A stretch of DNA of 64,000 nucleotides from Gammaproteobacteria bacterium (GCA_018825305.1 JAHJEO010000003.1:161567-225566); one strand, 5' to 3'. Positions 23,365 to 32,333 are shown, numbered from the stretch's first letter. The notes: generated by a model from the sequence alone, not told the origin. Translations and numbers: made by a program.

Positions 23365-25656
23365 ATGAAGAAATTCGCAGTGCGGTCCACCACGCTGCTG
23401 CTGGCAGCGGGCCTCGGCCTGGGGGCAGCAGCATCCTGGTCGGCGGAATCCCTGCAGGACGTGATGAAGCGTCGCAACCTGAGTCAGCAGGATCTGCTGG
23501 CCGCTTCCAAGACCTACGTCCCCACCGGCAAGCGCGACGACTTCCTCGCCTTCAGCTCCGGCGGCCAGTCCGGTCAGATCATCGTCTACGGCATCCCCTC
23601 GATGCGCATCCTCAAGTACATCGGCGTGTTCACGCCCGAGCCGTGGCAGGGTTATGGCTTCGATGAAAGCTCGAAGGCGGTGCTGGCCCAAGGCAAGATC
23701 GACGGCAAGGACATCACCTGGGGCGATACGCACCACCCGGCGATCTCCGAGACCCAGGGCAAGTACGACGGCCAGTATCTGTTCATCAACGACAAGGCCA
23801 ACCCGCGTATCGCGGTGATCGACCTGCGTGACTTCGAGACCAAGCAGATCGTGGTCAACCCGATCTTCAAGTCCGAGCACGGCGGCGCCTTCGTTACTCC
23901 CAACACCGAGTACATCATCGAGGCCGCGCAGTACGCTTCGCCGCTCGAGAACAAGAAGTTCTACCCGCTCGAAGAGTTCAACGAGAAGTATCGCGGCGGC
24001 GTCACCTACTGGAAGTTCGACCGCAAGGAAGGTCGCATCGAGCCGAAGGAGTCCTTCTCGCTCGAACTGCCGCCGTACTCGCAGGATCTTTCCGACGCCG
24101 GCAAAGGCCCGTCCGACGGCTGGTCCTTCACCAACTCCTTCTGCTCCGAGCGTTACGTCGGCGGCATCGAGAAGGGTCGTCCCCCGTATGAAGCCGGTTG
24201 CTCCGCCAAGGACACCGACTACATGCACATGATCAACTGGAAGAAGGCCGCCGAACTGGTCAAGGAAGGCAAGGCCAAGAAGATCAACGGCCACAACGTG
24301 ATCATGATGGAAACGGCCATCAAGGAAGGCATCCTCTTCCTCGTGCCCGAGCCCAAGTCGCCGCACGGCGTCGATGTCACCCCGGACGGCAAGTTCATGG
24401 TCGTCTCCGGCAAGCTCGACACCCACGTGTCCGTCTATTCCTTCGAGAAGATGATGGCCGCCATCAAGGCCGGCAAGTTCGAATCCAAGGACCCGTACGG
24501 CATTCCGGTGATCGGCATGAAGGACGCGCTGCACACGCAAGTGCAACTCGGCCTTGGCCCGCTGCACACCCAGTACGACTCCAAGCAGTGCGTGGCCTAT
24601 ACCTCGCTCTACGTGGATAGCCAGGTTGCCAAGTGGAACTACTGCGAAGGCAAGGTGCTGGACAAGATCTCCGTCCATTACAACATCGGCCACCTGATGA
24701 CCATGGAAGGCGATTCCATGGATCCGAAGGGTCGTTATCTGGTCGCGCTGAACAAGCTGTCGATCGATCGTTTCAACCCGGTTGGCCCGCTGCATCCGCA
24801 GAACCACCAGTTGATCGACATCGCCAACGACAAGATGCAGCTCCTCTACGACATGCCGCTGCCGCTGGGCGAGCCGCACTACGTGGTCGCCATCTCGGCC
24901 GACAAGCTGAAGCCGGGCGTGCGCTACAAGGTTGGCACCGACAGCCGTACCGACAAGCCGCACCCGGGCGGAGTTCGTGCCGGCGAGGAGAAGGTCGTCA
25001 AGAAGGGCAACAAGGTCGAAGTGTTCGGTACCCTGATCCGCTCGCACATCACGCCTGAGACCATCGAGGTCGATGTCGGCGACGAGGTCACCATCCACCT
25101 GACCAACCTTGAGCGCGCCCAGGACGAGACCCACGGCTTCACGGTGTCGACCTACAACGTGCATGCTTCGGTCGAGCCTGGCAAAACCGTCTCGGTCAAG
25201 TTCAAGGCTGACAAGGAAGGCGTCTATCCCTACTACTGCACCGAGTTCTGCTCCGCTCTCCACCTCGAGATGCAGGGCTACCTCCTGGTGAAGCCGAAGG
25301 GCTGGAAGCCGACCAAGATGACGCTGGCCAAGGGTAACTACACCGAAGCCGACTACAAGGCGACCGTGAAGAAAGTGGTCGACACCCAGGTGATCATCGA
25401 CTCCGTCGTTGCCTACATCACCAGTGTCAACTACAAGGACTTCCCGGATGTCGTGGCCATGGTTGAAGACGCCTTCGACCAACTCGGCAAGACCAAGGGT
25501 CTGAAAGAGAAGCACGAAGGGTTTGCCGCCAAGAAGGATTGGGAAAACGCCAACCTCTGGGCCGAGCAGATCTGGCAATACCAGGTCAAGACAGCCGACC
25601 TCGGCTTGCGCGCCAAGACCTACCTCGAGCAGAACGGCGCCAAGAAAGTCAAGTAA
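23365..25656 (+). CDS. nosZ: Nitrous oxide reductase, clade II (Sec-exported)
   Basis: A 763-residue periplasmic multicopper enzyme that reduces N2O to N2. The start at 23365 follows GGGAG. The signal peptide (KKFAVRSTTLLLAAGLGLGAAASWSAES) has no twin arginine, which marks the Sec-dependent clade II type. The propeller carries the CuZ histidines (DTHHP, EHGG, HGVDV, LGLGPLHT, YNIGHL among them). The C-terminal cupredoxin has the CuA motif YYCTEFCSALHLEMQG. After CuA comes an unusually long tail of about 110 residues without a CxxCH. A strong terminator follows at 25682. Expression is probably FNR-type controlled. Electrons probably come from menaquinol through NosG/NosH and the cytochromes encoded next. 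Confidence 0.98.
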   Translation: MKKFAVRSTTLLLAAGLGLGAAASWSAESLQDVMKRRNLSQQDLLAASKTYVPTGKRDDFLAFSSGGQSGQIIVYGIPSMRILKYIGVFTPEPWQGYGFDESSKAVLAQGKIDGKDITWGDTHHPAISETQGKYDGQYLFINDKANPRIAVIDLRDFETKQIVVNPIFKSEHGGAFVTPNTEYIIEAAQYASPLENKKFYPLEEFNEKYRGGVTYWKFDRKEGRIEPKESFSLELPPYSQDLSDAGKGPSDGWSFTNSFCSERYVGGIEKGRPPYEAGCSAKDTDYMHMINWKKAAELVKEGKAKKINGHNVIMMETAIKEGILFLVPEPKSPHGVDVTPDGKFMVVSGKLDTHVSVYSFEKMMAAIKAGKFESKDPYGIPVIGMKDALHTQVQLGLGPLHTQYDSKQCVAYTSLYVDSQVAKWNYCEGKVLDKISVHYNIGHLMTMEGDSMDPKGRYLVALNKLSIDRFNPVGPLHPQNHQLIDIANDKMQLLYDMPLPLGEPHYVVAISADKLKPGVRYKVGTDSRTDKPHPGGVRAGEEKVVKKGNKVEVFGTLIRSHITPETIEVDVGDEVTIHLTNLERAQDETHGFTVSTYNVHASVEPGKTVSVKFKADKEGVYPYYCTEFCSALHLEMQGYLLVKPKGWKPTKMTLAKGNYTEADYKATVKKVVDTQVIIDSVVAYITSVNYKDFPDVVAMVEDAFDQLGKTKGLKEKHEGFAAKKDWENANLWAEQIWQYQVKTADLGLRAKTYLEQNGAKKVK

Positions 25657-25681
25657 GTTGATTTAGAGCAATGTGCTAACG

Positions 25682-25720
25682 ACGGGGGGCAGAGTACTCT
25701 GCCCCCCGTTTTCTTTTTTT
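25682..25720 (+). terminator. Rho-independent terminator after nosZ
   Basis: A 28-bp perfect palindrome (25682-25709; arms ACGGGGGGCAGAGT and its complement) is followed by a T-rich run to 25720. It should end most nosZ transcripts, allowing nosZ to be made in excess over the downstream accessory genes. Confidence 0.93.
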
Positions 25721-25733
25721 GAAGGGAATACCC

Positions 25734-26048
25734 ATGAAACTTGTACTGACTATTGCCGCTGCCGGTCTCATGCTGTCCGGTCAGGCTTTCGCCGCCGCCG
25801 ATGGCGCCAAGCTGTATATGGAAAAAACCTGCGTCGCCTGCCACGGCAAGGATGCCAAGAAGCCGCTGATGGCGACTTATCCCAAGCTGGCCGGGCAGAA
25901 CGCCGGCTACGCCGAGCAGCAGATGAAGGACATCAAGAGCGGCGCCCGCAACAACGGCCAGACCGCAGCCATGAAAGGCGTGATGCATCTCGTCAGCGAC
26001 GAGGAAATCAAGGCCCTGGCCGACTATCTGTCCAAGCTCAAGCCCTGA
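25734..26048 (+). CDS. Small periplasmic cytochrome c (class I)
   Basis: A 104-residue monoheme cytochrome. A signal peptide to about AFAAADG is followed by KTCVACHGKDAKKPLMATYPKLAGQ (heme attachment CVACH) and VMHLVSDEEIKALADYLSKL, with the likely axial Met in the MKGVMHL region. The start at 25734 has GAAGGGAA upstream. Position directly behind nosZ, separated by a terminator, fits the clade II arrangement in which small cytochromes c (NosC1/C2) shuttle electrons to NosZ. Confidence 0.9.
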   Translation: MKLVLTIAAAGLMLSGQAFAAADGAKLYMEKTCVACHGKDAKKPLMATYPKLAGQNAGYAEQQMKDIKSGARNNGQTAAMKGVMHLVSDEEIKALADYLSKLKP

Positions 26049-26070
26049 TCTTGGGCTGCTGCCCTTGGTA

Positions 26071-26112
26071 TTGATGAATATCAATGAGTGCTGATATGCC
26101 AAGGGAGATAAT
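26071..26112 (+). promoter_or_regulatory. FNR-type box with -10 element before the diheme cytochrome
   Basis: TTGAT-GAAT-ATCAA (26071-26084) is a perfect FNR-family site. GATAAT (26107-26112) follows at the spacing of a class II FNR promoter, which puts the transcript start near 26119, 27 bp before the cytochrome ATG. The site should drive the diheme cytochrome and the downstream nos genes. Confidence 0.82.
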
Positions 26113-26145
26113 GAACCATCCCCGACTATTGAAAAGGATCACGAC

Positions 26146-26871
26146 ATGAAATCGACTACGCTGATCGCGCTGGCGCTGCTGTCTGCCGGCGTTGCCTTTG
26201 CCGGCCCGCCCGCCCCGAAGAAAGAGGGCATCGAGGGCAAGGACTACAAGTGGAATGCCCAGGGAGGCGAGAAAAGCGAAGCCCTGACGCTCAAGGGTAA
26301 CGCCAAGGAAGGCCGCGACGGCTACGAGATCTGTGGCGCCTGCCACCTGCCTTCCGGTGCTGGTCGTCCCGACGGCACCTTCCCGCAGCTCGCCGGCCAG
26401 CACACCACCGTGCTGATCAAGCAGATGGCCGACATTCGTGCCGGCCTGCGCGACAACCCGACCATGTACCCCTTCGCCAAGGAACTCACCGACGCGCAGG
26501 AACTGGCCAACGTCTCTGCCTACATCGAGAGCCTGTGCATCCCGACTGACCATGGCCAGTACGAAGGTGCCGATGCCGCCGCCCAGATCGCCAAGGGCAA
26601 GGACCTTTACGAGAAGCAGTGCAAGGAATGTCACGGCGCCAACGGCCAGGGTGACAAGGCCAAGTTCTATCCGGTCATCGCCGGCCAGCACTACAAGTAC
26701 CTGCTGCGCCAGATGACCGAGATTCGCGACGGCCATCGCCGCAACGCCAACCCGGACATGGTCAAGGTCATCAAGCCCTACACCAACGAAATGCTGGTGG
26801 CGATTTCCGCCTACCAGTCGAGCCTGAAGATGCCGGGTTCGATGTGCAAGCCGAAGGCCGGCAAGAAGTAA
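26146..26871 (+). CDS. Periplasmic diheme cytochrome c (c4-like)
   Basis: A 241-residue exported protein with two class I cytochrome domains: CGACHLPSGAGRPDGTFPQLAGQH (first heme, CGACH) and CKECHGANGQGDKAKFYPVIAGQH (second, CKECH), each followed by the helix-and-Met region typical of cytochrome c4. The signal peptide ends near VAFAGPP. Cysteines also occur at ESLCIP and SMCKP near the ends of the two domains. The gene is preceded by its own FNR-type promoter and followed by nosB, so it is a likely electron carrier between the quinol-oxidising Nos proteins and NosZ. Confidence 0.93.
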   Translation: MKSTTLIALALLSAGVAFAGPPAPKKEGIEGKDYKWNAQGGEKSEALTLKGNAKEGRDGYEICGACHLPSGAGRPDGTFPQLAGQHTTVLIKQMADIRAGLRDNPTMYPFAKELTDAQELANVSAYIESLCIPTDHGQYEGADAAAQIAKGKDLYEKQCKECHGANGQGDKAKFYPVIAGQHYKYLLRQMTEIRDGHRRNANPDMVKVIKPYTNEMLVAISAYQSSLKMPGSMCKPKAGKK

Positions 26872-26893
26872 GCAGGTAAATGCTGTAGCTGAC

Positions 26894-26923
26894 ACCGCGC
26901 GCCGCTCTCCATCGGCGCGCGGT
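26894..26923. other. GC-rich stem-loop between cytochrome and nosB genes
   Basis: ACCGCGCGCCG and CGGCGCGCGGT form a perfect 11-bp stem with an 8-base loop. No T run follows, so it is more likely an mRNA-stabilising or processing structure than an intrinsic terminator. A copy of the 24-bp repeat begins 12 bases later. Confidence 0.6.
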
Positions 26924-26934
26924 CGCTCAGTCCG

Positions 26935-26958
26935 AAAAGTCGGCGCTGGCGAGACGCC
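26935..26958 (-). repeat. 24-bp dispersed repeat, copy 4 (inverted)
   Basis: On the minus strand GGCGTCT then CGCCAGCGCCGACTTTT. Intergenic, just downstream of the stem-loop at 26894. Confidence 0.85.
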
Positions 26959-27040
26959 GCGCGGCGGTTCGATGTAGCATTGGCAAGGCTTCCCGTTGCC
27001 GACAAGTACTGCTCACAAGTACTCCGCAAAGAGAGAAAAA

Positions 27041-28024
27041 ATGAACACCCCCAAAAATACCAACGTCGCCGTTGGCGGCCTGACGCTGATCGCACTGGTG
27101 GCCATGATCGCCGCCTATTTCGCCCCCATCTGGTGGGTGTCGCTGACTGCCCCGAACTATCCCCCCGATGCCTTCCCTGATGGCATCCGCATCCATTTCC
27201 ATTTCGACGGCGTGTACAACGGCTGCAAGGCGGCCGGCAAGAATACCCGCATGGCCGGCGAGATCATCCAGAAGGACTTGGGCCACGAGGACGAGCGCTA
27301 CAACCCCATCCTCGACGCGCAAAAGAACGTGGACAAGGGAGCCGAAGGCCTCGACTGCGTCCATGAAATGAACACCATCAACCACTACGTCGGCATGTTC
27401 CCGATCGCCACCGGCGCGCCGGTGGAGAAACCGCTGGCCAAGTTCTTCTTCGGTTTCTTCACGGTGATGCTGCTGGCCTTCGCCGCAACCAAGCAGAAGC
27501 TGCGTCTGGCCATCCTTGGTGTGGGCTTCGCCGCCGTCGCCGTGTGGGCCGTGGTCGATCAGTACGTGCTCGGTCACCTGGCGAGCCATGTCGCGGACTA
27601 CGTGCGCGAGGCCGGCACCTTCTTCAAGGAACCGGAAAAGATCAAGGTCTGGGGCGACAACGTCACTCTTGTTTCCCACATCGTCATCGTCGGCCTGATC
27701 GCCGCCATGGTCATCGTCATCCTGGGGGTGTGGAAGATCAAGTCCTTCCAGTTGCTGCTGGCCGCCGTGCCCGGGCTGCTGCCACTGTTCTTCGTCATCG
27801 AATACGCCGGCTGGTTGTGGTTCTTCGGCCACAACATGCACCCCTGGGGCGCATTCACCGTCAAGCCTTTCATGCCGACGGTGTTCGGCGAGGGCAAGGT
27901 GGCACAGTTCTCGACGTTCTCCTATCCCTACTGGGGTTACGCCCTGTTGCTGGTGACGTTTGCCGCGCTGGCACTTGCCATTCTGCTGCGGCGCAAGCAG
28001 ATCCGCGAAGGCACCGTCGAATGA
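27041..28024 (+). CDS. nosB: NosB-like membrane protein of clade II nos clusters
   Basis: A 327-residue integral membrane protein. It has an N-terminal helix (GGLTLIALVAMIAAYFAPIWWV), a periplasmic loop of about 110 residues containing FHFDGVYNGC and DCVHEMNTINHYVGM, then five further helices and a basic C-terminus. A membrane protein of this kind placed between nosZ and nosD is characteristic of clade II clusters (nosB); its biochemical role is not established. The start at 27041 follows AAAGAGAG. Its stop overlaps nosD (ATGA). Confidence 0.8.
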   Translation: MNTPKNTNVAVGGLTLIALVAMIAAYFAPIWWVSLTAPNYPPDAFPDGIRIHFHFDGVYNGCKAAGKNTRMAGEIIQKDLGHEDERYNPILDAQKNVDKGAEGLDCVHEMNTINHYVGMFPIATGAPVEKPLAKFFFGFFTVMLLAFAATKQKLRLAILGVGFAAVAVWAVVDQYVLGHLASHVADYVREAGTFFKEPEKIKVWGDNVTLVSHIVIVGLIAAMVIVILGVWKIKSFQLLLAAVPGLLPLFFVIEYAGWLWFFGHNMHPWGAFTVKPFMPTVFGEGKVAQFSTFSYPYWGYALLLVTFAALALAILLRRKQIREGTVE

Positions 28025-29418
28025 GGTTTTCCCGTGCCGTGCTGCCCTTGCTGGCGCTAGGCATATCGACGCTGCTGGTCGCGGCGGAAACCAGCGGCGA
28101 GATCGGCTGGCGGGGAGTGGATGAGGGCGCGGAGGCCGCGGCGCAAGCCCCGGTCATCACCGCCGACATGAACAGCGCCCCGCGTGTCGGCGTCGATCGG
28201 CCCAAGCCGCAATTCATGCTGTACCAGCGCGACAAGCGCGTGCACGGCCTCAGGCCGTTCCAGGAACTGGTGGATGCGGCGCCTGCCGGTTCGGTACTGA
28301 AGCCACCACCCGGCGACTACGCCGGCCCGGTGCTGGTCGACAAGGTGCTGACCATCGATGGCGGTGGCAAGGTCACTATCGACGGCGGCGACAAGGGTAC
28401 TGTGTTCGAAATCATGGCGGATGGCGTGACCCTGACGGGCCTTCACCTCACCGGATCCGGCGATTCGCACGATACCGACGACAGCTGCCTCGACGTGCGC
28501 GGCCATCGGGCCCGCATCGAGAACCTCGTCGTCGACAACTGCCTGTTCGGCATCGACCTCAAGCAGTCCAGCGAAAGCATCGTGCGCGGCAACCGCATCA
28601 GTTCCAAGCCCTTCGACCTCGGCGTGCGCGGCGACGGCCTGCGCCTCTGGTACAGCAATCGCAACCTGATCGAGAACAACGAGGTGGTCGATACGCGTGA
28701 CATGGTGGCGTGGTATTCCAACGACAACATCTTCCGCGGCAACGTTGGCAAGCGCAGCCGCTACTCGATTCACTTCATGTTCGCCAACAACAACATCGTC
28801 GAGAACAATCGTTTTCACGACAACGCCGTCGGGGTCTACTTCATGTACACGGAAGGCGGCGCGGCACGCAATAATGTCGTCTCCCATGCCACCGGTGCGG
28901 CCGGCATGGCCTTTGGCTTCAAGGAATCGAGCAATGTCGACATCGAGGACAACGAGATCATCTACTGCGCCGTCGGCGTCGGCTCGGATCTCTCGCCCTT
29001 CCAGCCCGATACCACGGTCCGCTTCAACCGCAACCGTTTCGCCTACAACGGCATCGCCATCCAGCTCACCAGCGAACTCGGTGGCAACATCCTCAAGGAC
29101 AACGTCTTCGAGGGCAACCTGACCGATGTATTCCAGGGTGGTCGTGGCAACGGTGACAAGAACACCTGGCTGGGCAATTATTTCGATACCTACCAGGGTT
29201 TCGATCGCAACAATGACGGCATCGGCGATACGGCGCACGAAAATTATGCCTACGCCGACCAGTTGTGGATGGAACTTCCGGCGGCGCGCTTTTTCAAAAA
29301 CTCACCGGTGCTGGAGTTGCTTGATTTCCTCGAGCGCCTGGCGCCGTTCTCCACGCCCGAGATGCAGTTGCGGGACCCGAAGCCCCGTTTCATCAAGCCA
29401 AAGGCAGGACGCGCATGA
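28021..29418 (+). CDS. nosD: NosD periplasmic copper-assembly protein
   Basis: A 465-residue exported protein with a right-handed beta-helix of the NosD/CASH type. After a signal peptide (to about LLVAAET) come repeated strands such as GVTLTGLHLTGSG, ARIENLVVDNCLFGIDL, NRNLIENNEVVDTRD and NNNIVENNRFHDNAVGVYF. NosD is needed, with NosF and NosY, to supply the sulfide/copper of the CuZ centre in NosZ. The start overlaps the nosB stop and its own stop overlaps nosG, so the block is translationally coupled. Confidence 0.95.
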   Translation: MRFSRAVLPLLALGISTLLVAAETSGEIGWRGVDEGAEAAAQAPVITADMNSAPRVGVDRPKPQFMLYQRDKRVHGLRPFQELVDAAPAGSVLKPPPGDYAGPVLVDKVLTIDGGGKVTIDGGDKGTVFEIMADGVTLTGLHLTGSGDSHDTDDSCLDVRGHRARIENLVVDNCLFGIDLKQSSESIVRGNRISSKPFDLGVRGDGLRLWYSNRNLIENNEVVDTRDMVAWYSNDNIFRGNVGKRSRYSIHFMFANNNIVENNRFHDNAVGVYFMYTEGGAARNNVVSHATGAAGMAFGFKESSNVDIEDNEIIYCAVGVGSDLSPFQPDTTVRFNRNRFAYNGIAIQLTSELGGNILKDNVFEGNLTDVFQGGRGNGDKNTWLGNYFDTYQGFDRNNDGIGDTAHENYAYADQLWMELPAARFFKNSPVLELLDFLERLAPFSTPEMQLRDPKPRFIKPKAGRA

Positions 29419-30305
29419 GCGACGAACAGAATCTCCCGGAGGACACGGTAACGTCCGAGCCTCCAGCAAAAGTCGGCGCTGGTGGGACGGCGCCGCTGTC
29501 CAAGGAACGCCGGCAGCAGGCGCGCCGCCGTGTCCTGCGCACCATCCTGCTCACTGGTGGCGTGATGGGCGCCGCACTCTCGGGCTTTCTGCCGCTGGCC
29601 TATGCGCAACGACAGCGCCTGCGCCCGCCCGGTGCGCTCGACGAGAAGGACTTCCTCTCCAGCTGCATCAAGTGTGGTCAGTGCGTGCAGGTGTGCCCGG
29701 TTTCGGCGATCAAGCTCGCCGACCTGGTCGATGGATTCGGTGTCGGCGTGCCCTACATCGACGCCCGCGCCCAGGCCTGTGACTTTTCCTGTGACGCCGT
29801 GCAGTGCATCCTGGCGTGCCCGACCGGATCGCTCACTTACCACAAGCCCGAATTCCTGCCGGTTCGCGCCGGTGCCGCCCTGGCCGCCAAGCCCATCCTG
29901 CTGGCCAAGGAGAAGGATGCCGAGCCGACGCTGAACCTGACGGAGCGTATCGGCGTGGCCCGCCTTACCCGGCCCGAGACTTGCCTCGCCATTCAGGGCA
30001 AGGGCTTCAAGGGTCAGGCGCGCGGCCCCAAGTTCCAGGGCCGCATGCGCTACATGGATGTCGATCGCTGGAAACCGATCAAGATCAGCGAGCATCCCTA
30101 CGACGTCGCCGAATGCGACCTCTGCGTGCGGGAATGTCCGGTCAAGGGCGCCATCTCCATCGAAACCGTGTTCGCACCCGACGGCAGCCAGCGCAAGTCG
30201 CCGGTGGTGCACGAACCCTGTGTCGGTTGCGGGGTCTGCGAGATGATCTGCCCGGTCGAACCGGCCGCCATTGAAATCGTGCCGCGGGAGGTATGGAGAA
30301 CATGA
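29415..30305 (+). CDS. nosG: NosG (NapG-like) ferredoxin-type quinol dehydrogenase component
   Basis: A 296-residue iron-sulfur protein. An N-terminal membrane/export segment (RRVLRTILLTGGVMGAALSGFLPLAYA) precedes a set of 4Fe-4S ligand clusters: SCIKCGQCVQVCP, CDFSCDAVQCILACP, CDLCVRECP and CVGCGVCEMICP. With NosH it resembles NapGH, which oxidises menaquinol and passes electrons to periplasmic cytochromes. The men genes directly downstream of this cluster strengthen that reading. A copy of the 24-bp repeat is embedded near the start, encoding AKVGAGGTA. Confidence 0.94.
   Translation: MSDEQNLPEDTVTSEPPAKVGAGGTAPLSKERRQQARRRVLRTILLTGGVMGAALSGFLPLAYAQRQRLRPPGALDEKDFLSSCIKCGQCVQVCPVSAIKLADLVDGFGVGVPYIDARAQACDFSCDAVQCILACPTGSLTYHKPEFLPVRAGAALAAKPILLAKEKDAEPTLNLTERIGVARLTRPETCLAIQGKGFKGQARGPKFQGRMRYMDVDRWKPIKISEHPYDVAECDLCVRECPVKGAISIETVFAPDGSQRKSPVVHEPCVGCGVCEMICPVEPAAIEIVPREVWRT
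29468..29491 (-). repeat. 24-bp dispersed repeat, copy 5 (inverted, inside nosG)
   Basis: On the minus strand GCCGTCC then CACCAGCGCCGACTTTT (one change in the 17-base core). It lies in the N-terminal, poorly conserved part of nosG. Confidence 0.8.
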
Positions 30306-31279
30306 GCCGACTTCTCAGCCGCCGCTTCCGCGAACAGATCAAGGTGATGTTCGGCGCCGAGCCGAAAAAACCCGCCGAGATCAGCCCGGCTGCGCAAAAA
30401 ATCCATCTTTACAAGCGTGGCAACCGCGACCTGATCGCAGAAAAGCTCCACGCCCGCGCCCATGCCATCCATGACAACAAGTGGCGCAACCGCCGTTGGG
30501 CGACGCTGCTCTTCGCCAACCTGCTGTTCACCATCTCTTTCTATTTCGACATCCAGTTGCTTGAAGGCGCGCTGACCGCCTCGCGCTTCATCGGTTTTCA
30601 CCTGATCGACCTCAACTCCGCCCTGCAGGTGATGCTGGCGCACAAGCACATCATCACCAATCTGTTGATTGGAACCGGCACGGTGCTGGTGTTGTGGATA
30701 CTGCTCGGCGGCCGTACCTTCTGTTCCTGGATATGCCCTTATCATTTACTGGCTGAGTGGGCAGAGAGGCTGCATGTTTATCTGGTGAAGAAGAAGCTGG
30801 TGACCGACCAGACCATCGATCGCCGCTTGCGCAGTGTGTTCTGGATCATCTTCGCCGTGCTCGCCATTGCCACCGGCTACACGGTGTACGAGGCGATTTC
30901 CCCGACCGGCATACTCTCGCGCGCCCTGATCTACGGCCCGGGTCTGGCGCTGCTGTGGGTGCTGGCGCTGCTGGTGTTCGAGGTCTTCTTTTCCAAGCGT
31001 GCCTGGTGCCGCTACGCCTGCCCGATCGGCCTGACCTACGGCGTCGTCGGCATCATTTCGCCGCTGCGCATCAAGTACAAGCTTGACGGCTGCTTCCACG
31101 AGGGCGACTGCCGCAAGGTCTGCCTGGTGCCGCATGTGCTTGATACGGTCATCAAGGGTCGTGCCGTGGAGGCCGAGGTGCCCATCGGCCCCGACTGCAC
31201 GCGCTGCGGCCTGTGTGTCGACACCTGCCCGACGGGTTCATTGACCTTCGAGGTCAAGGGGTTATCGAAACTGCTTTGA
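30302..31279 (+). CDS. nosH: NosH (NapH-like) membrane quinol dehydrogenase component
   Basis: A 325-residue membrane protein, start chosen at the ATG overlapping the nosG stop (the GGGAGG at 30285-30290 suits it; 30293 is too close). It shows four main helices, the NapH-type cytoplasmic motifs CSWICPYHLLAEW and CRYACPIGLTYG (CxxxCP), and a C-terminal ferredoxin site CTRCGLCVDTCPTG preceded by a second Cys group (CFHEGDCRKVC). NapH-family proteins take electrons from menaquinol and pass them to the NapG-type partner. Confidence 0.94.
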   Translation: MSRLLSRRFREQIKVMFGAEPKKPAEISPAAQKIHLYKRGNRDLIAEKLHARAHAIHDNKWRNRRWATLLFANLLFTISFYFDIQLLEGALTASRFIGFHLIDLNSALQVMLAHKHIITNLLIGTGTVLVLWILLGGRTFCSWICPYHLLAEWAERLHVYLVKKKLVTDQTIDRRLRSVFWIIFAVLAIATGYTVYEAISPTGILSRALIYGPGLALLWVLALLVFEVFFSKRAWCRYACPIGLTYGVVGIISPLRIKYKLDGCFHEGDCRKVCLVPHVLDTVIKGRAVEAEVPIGPDCTRCGLCVDTCPTGSLTFEVKGLSKLL

Positions 31280-31342
31280 ATCAAACGCGGATGGGGCGGA
31301 TGCCCGTAAAATCCGCCCTCATGATGACACCCATCCCCCCAT

Positions 31343-31438
31343 CCCCCTTCACCCCGAAGGGGGTGACGACTGTTCAGCCGCTGCCGCGGCTTCCGGGTCA
31401 TTGCTTGCGGCGTCCTTGGGGCGGCCCGGCGGAGGCCG
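31343..31438. repeat. About 95-bp intergenic repeat, copy 1 (between nosH and nosF)
   Basis: It begins with a hairpin (CCCCCTTC / GAAGGGGG, 31343-31363), then GGGTGACGACTGTTC, a CCGCTG-CC-GCGGCT element and CCTTGGGGCGGCCCGGCGG. The same order with related sequence recurs at about 55421-55526. It fills most of the 160-bp gap between nosH and nosF. Confidence 0.7.
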
Positions 31439-31439
31439 C

Positions 31440-32333
31440 ATGATCAAGTTCCAGAACGTCGCCAAGACCTTCCGCCGTGCCCGCGTGCTCGATGGCATCG
31501 ACCTCGAAATTGCGCTCGGCGAGCGCGTCGCGCTGATCGGTTCCAACGGCGCCGGCAAGACTACCCTTATCCGCTGCCTGCTCGGTGAATACAACCACGA
31601 GGGCGTGGTCACCATCGACGGCCGCTCCCCGCGCACGGATCGTACCGCGGTGCTCGGCAGCATCGGCTTCGTGCCGCAGCTGCCGCCGCCGCTGAAGATG
31701 CCGGTCGGACAACTGATCGAGTTCGCCGCCTCGCTCTGCGGCAGCGACCCGAAGCGGATATTCGACATCGCCCGGCGCCTTGGACTCGACCTGGATAGTG
31801 CCAATGGCGTCGCCGGCCGCCAGTTCGTGCGCCTCTCCGGCGGCATGAAGCAGAAGCTGCTGATCGCCATCGCCCTCGGGCGCGACGCCAAGGTTCTGGT
31901 GCTCGACGAGCCGGCCGCCAACCTCGATCCCGAGGCGCGCAAGATATTCTTCGAGCTGCTGGCCGAGCGCGCCGAGTCGGCCACCATGCTGATCTCCAGC
32001 CACCGCCTCGACGAAGTGTCGACCCTGGTCAATCGCGTCATCGAACTCGACCTCGGCAAGGTGGTGCTCGATGATCGCGTCGCCGACGACGTCGCGCTGA
32101 CCGGTCGCCTCGATTGCCGCATCGTGGTCAAGCGCCCGGAAGCCGCCTTTGCCAAGGCCATGGCCGTGTGGAAGTTCACCGATCGCGGCGACGGCCTGGA
32201 GTGGACCGGTGACGTTGCCGGCCCGGATCGCCTGCGCTTCATGGGCATGGCCTCGCGCTACGTGGCGCTGATCAGCGACATTTCCCTCAGGGAGGTCGAT
32301 GAAAAACTCGGCGCTAGCGGGACGCCGAATTGA
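31440..32333 (+). CDS. nosF: NosF ABC-type ATPase
   Basis: A 297-residue ATPase with Walker A GSNGAGKTT, signature LSGGMKQKL, Walker B VLVLDEPAANLDPEA and the H-loop SSHRLDE. It partners NosY as the ABC transporter feeding NosD for CuZ-site maturation. The ATG at 31440 is preferred; an in-frame start at 31401 lies inside the intergenic repeat. The last 10 codons carry a diverged copy of the 24-bp repeat (EKLGASGTP). The stop overlaps the nosL start (TGATG). Confidence 0.94.
   Translation: MIKFQNVAKTFRRARVLDGIDLEIALGERVALIGSNGAGKTTLIRCLLGEYNHEGVVTIDGRSPRTDRTAVLGSIGFVPQLPPPLKMPVGQLIEFAASLCGSDPKRIFDIARRLGLDLDSANGVAGRQFVRLSGGMKQKLLIAIALGRDAKVLVLDEPAANLDPEARKIFFELLAERAESATMLISSHRLDEVSTLVNRVIELDLGKVVLDDRVADDVALTGRLDCRIVVKRPEAAFAKAMAVWKFTDRGDGLEWTGDVAGPDRLRFMGMASRYVALISDISLREVDEKLGASGTPN
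32303..32326 (-). repeat. 24-bp dispersed repeat, copy 6 (inverted, end of nosF)
   Basis: On the minus strand GGCGTCC then CGCTAGCGCCGAGTTTT (two changes in the core). It codes the C-terminal residues of NosF. Confidence 0.7.

Noticed and set aside
23338..25578. A 746-codon open frame on the minus strand opposite nosZ
   Set aside because: It is the antisense shadow of nosZ caused by strong GC bias at third codon positions. The plus-strand product is unmistakable, and the antisense product is His/Val/Asp-rich without domains.
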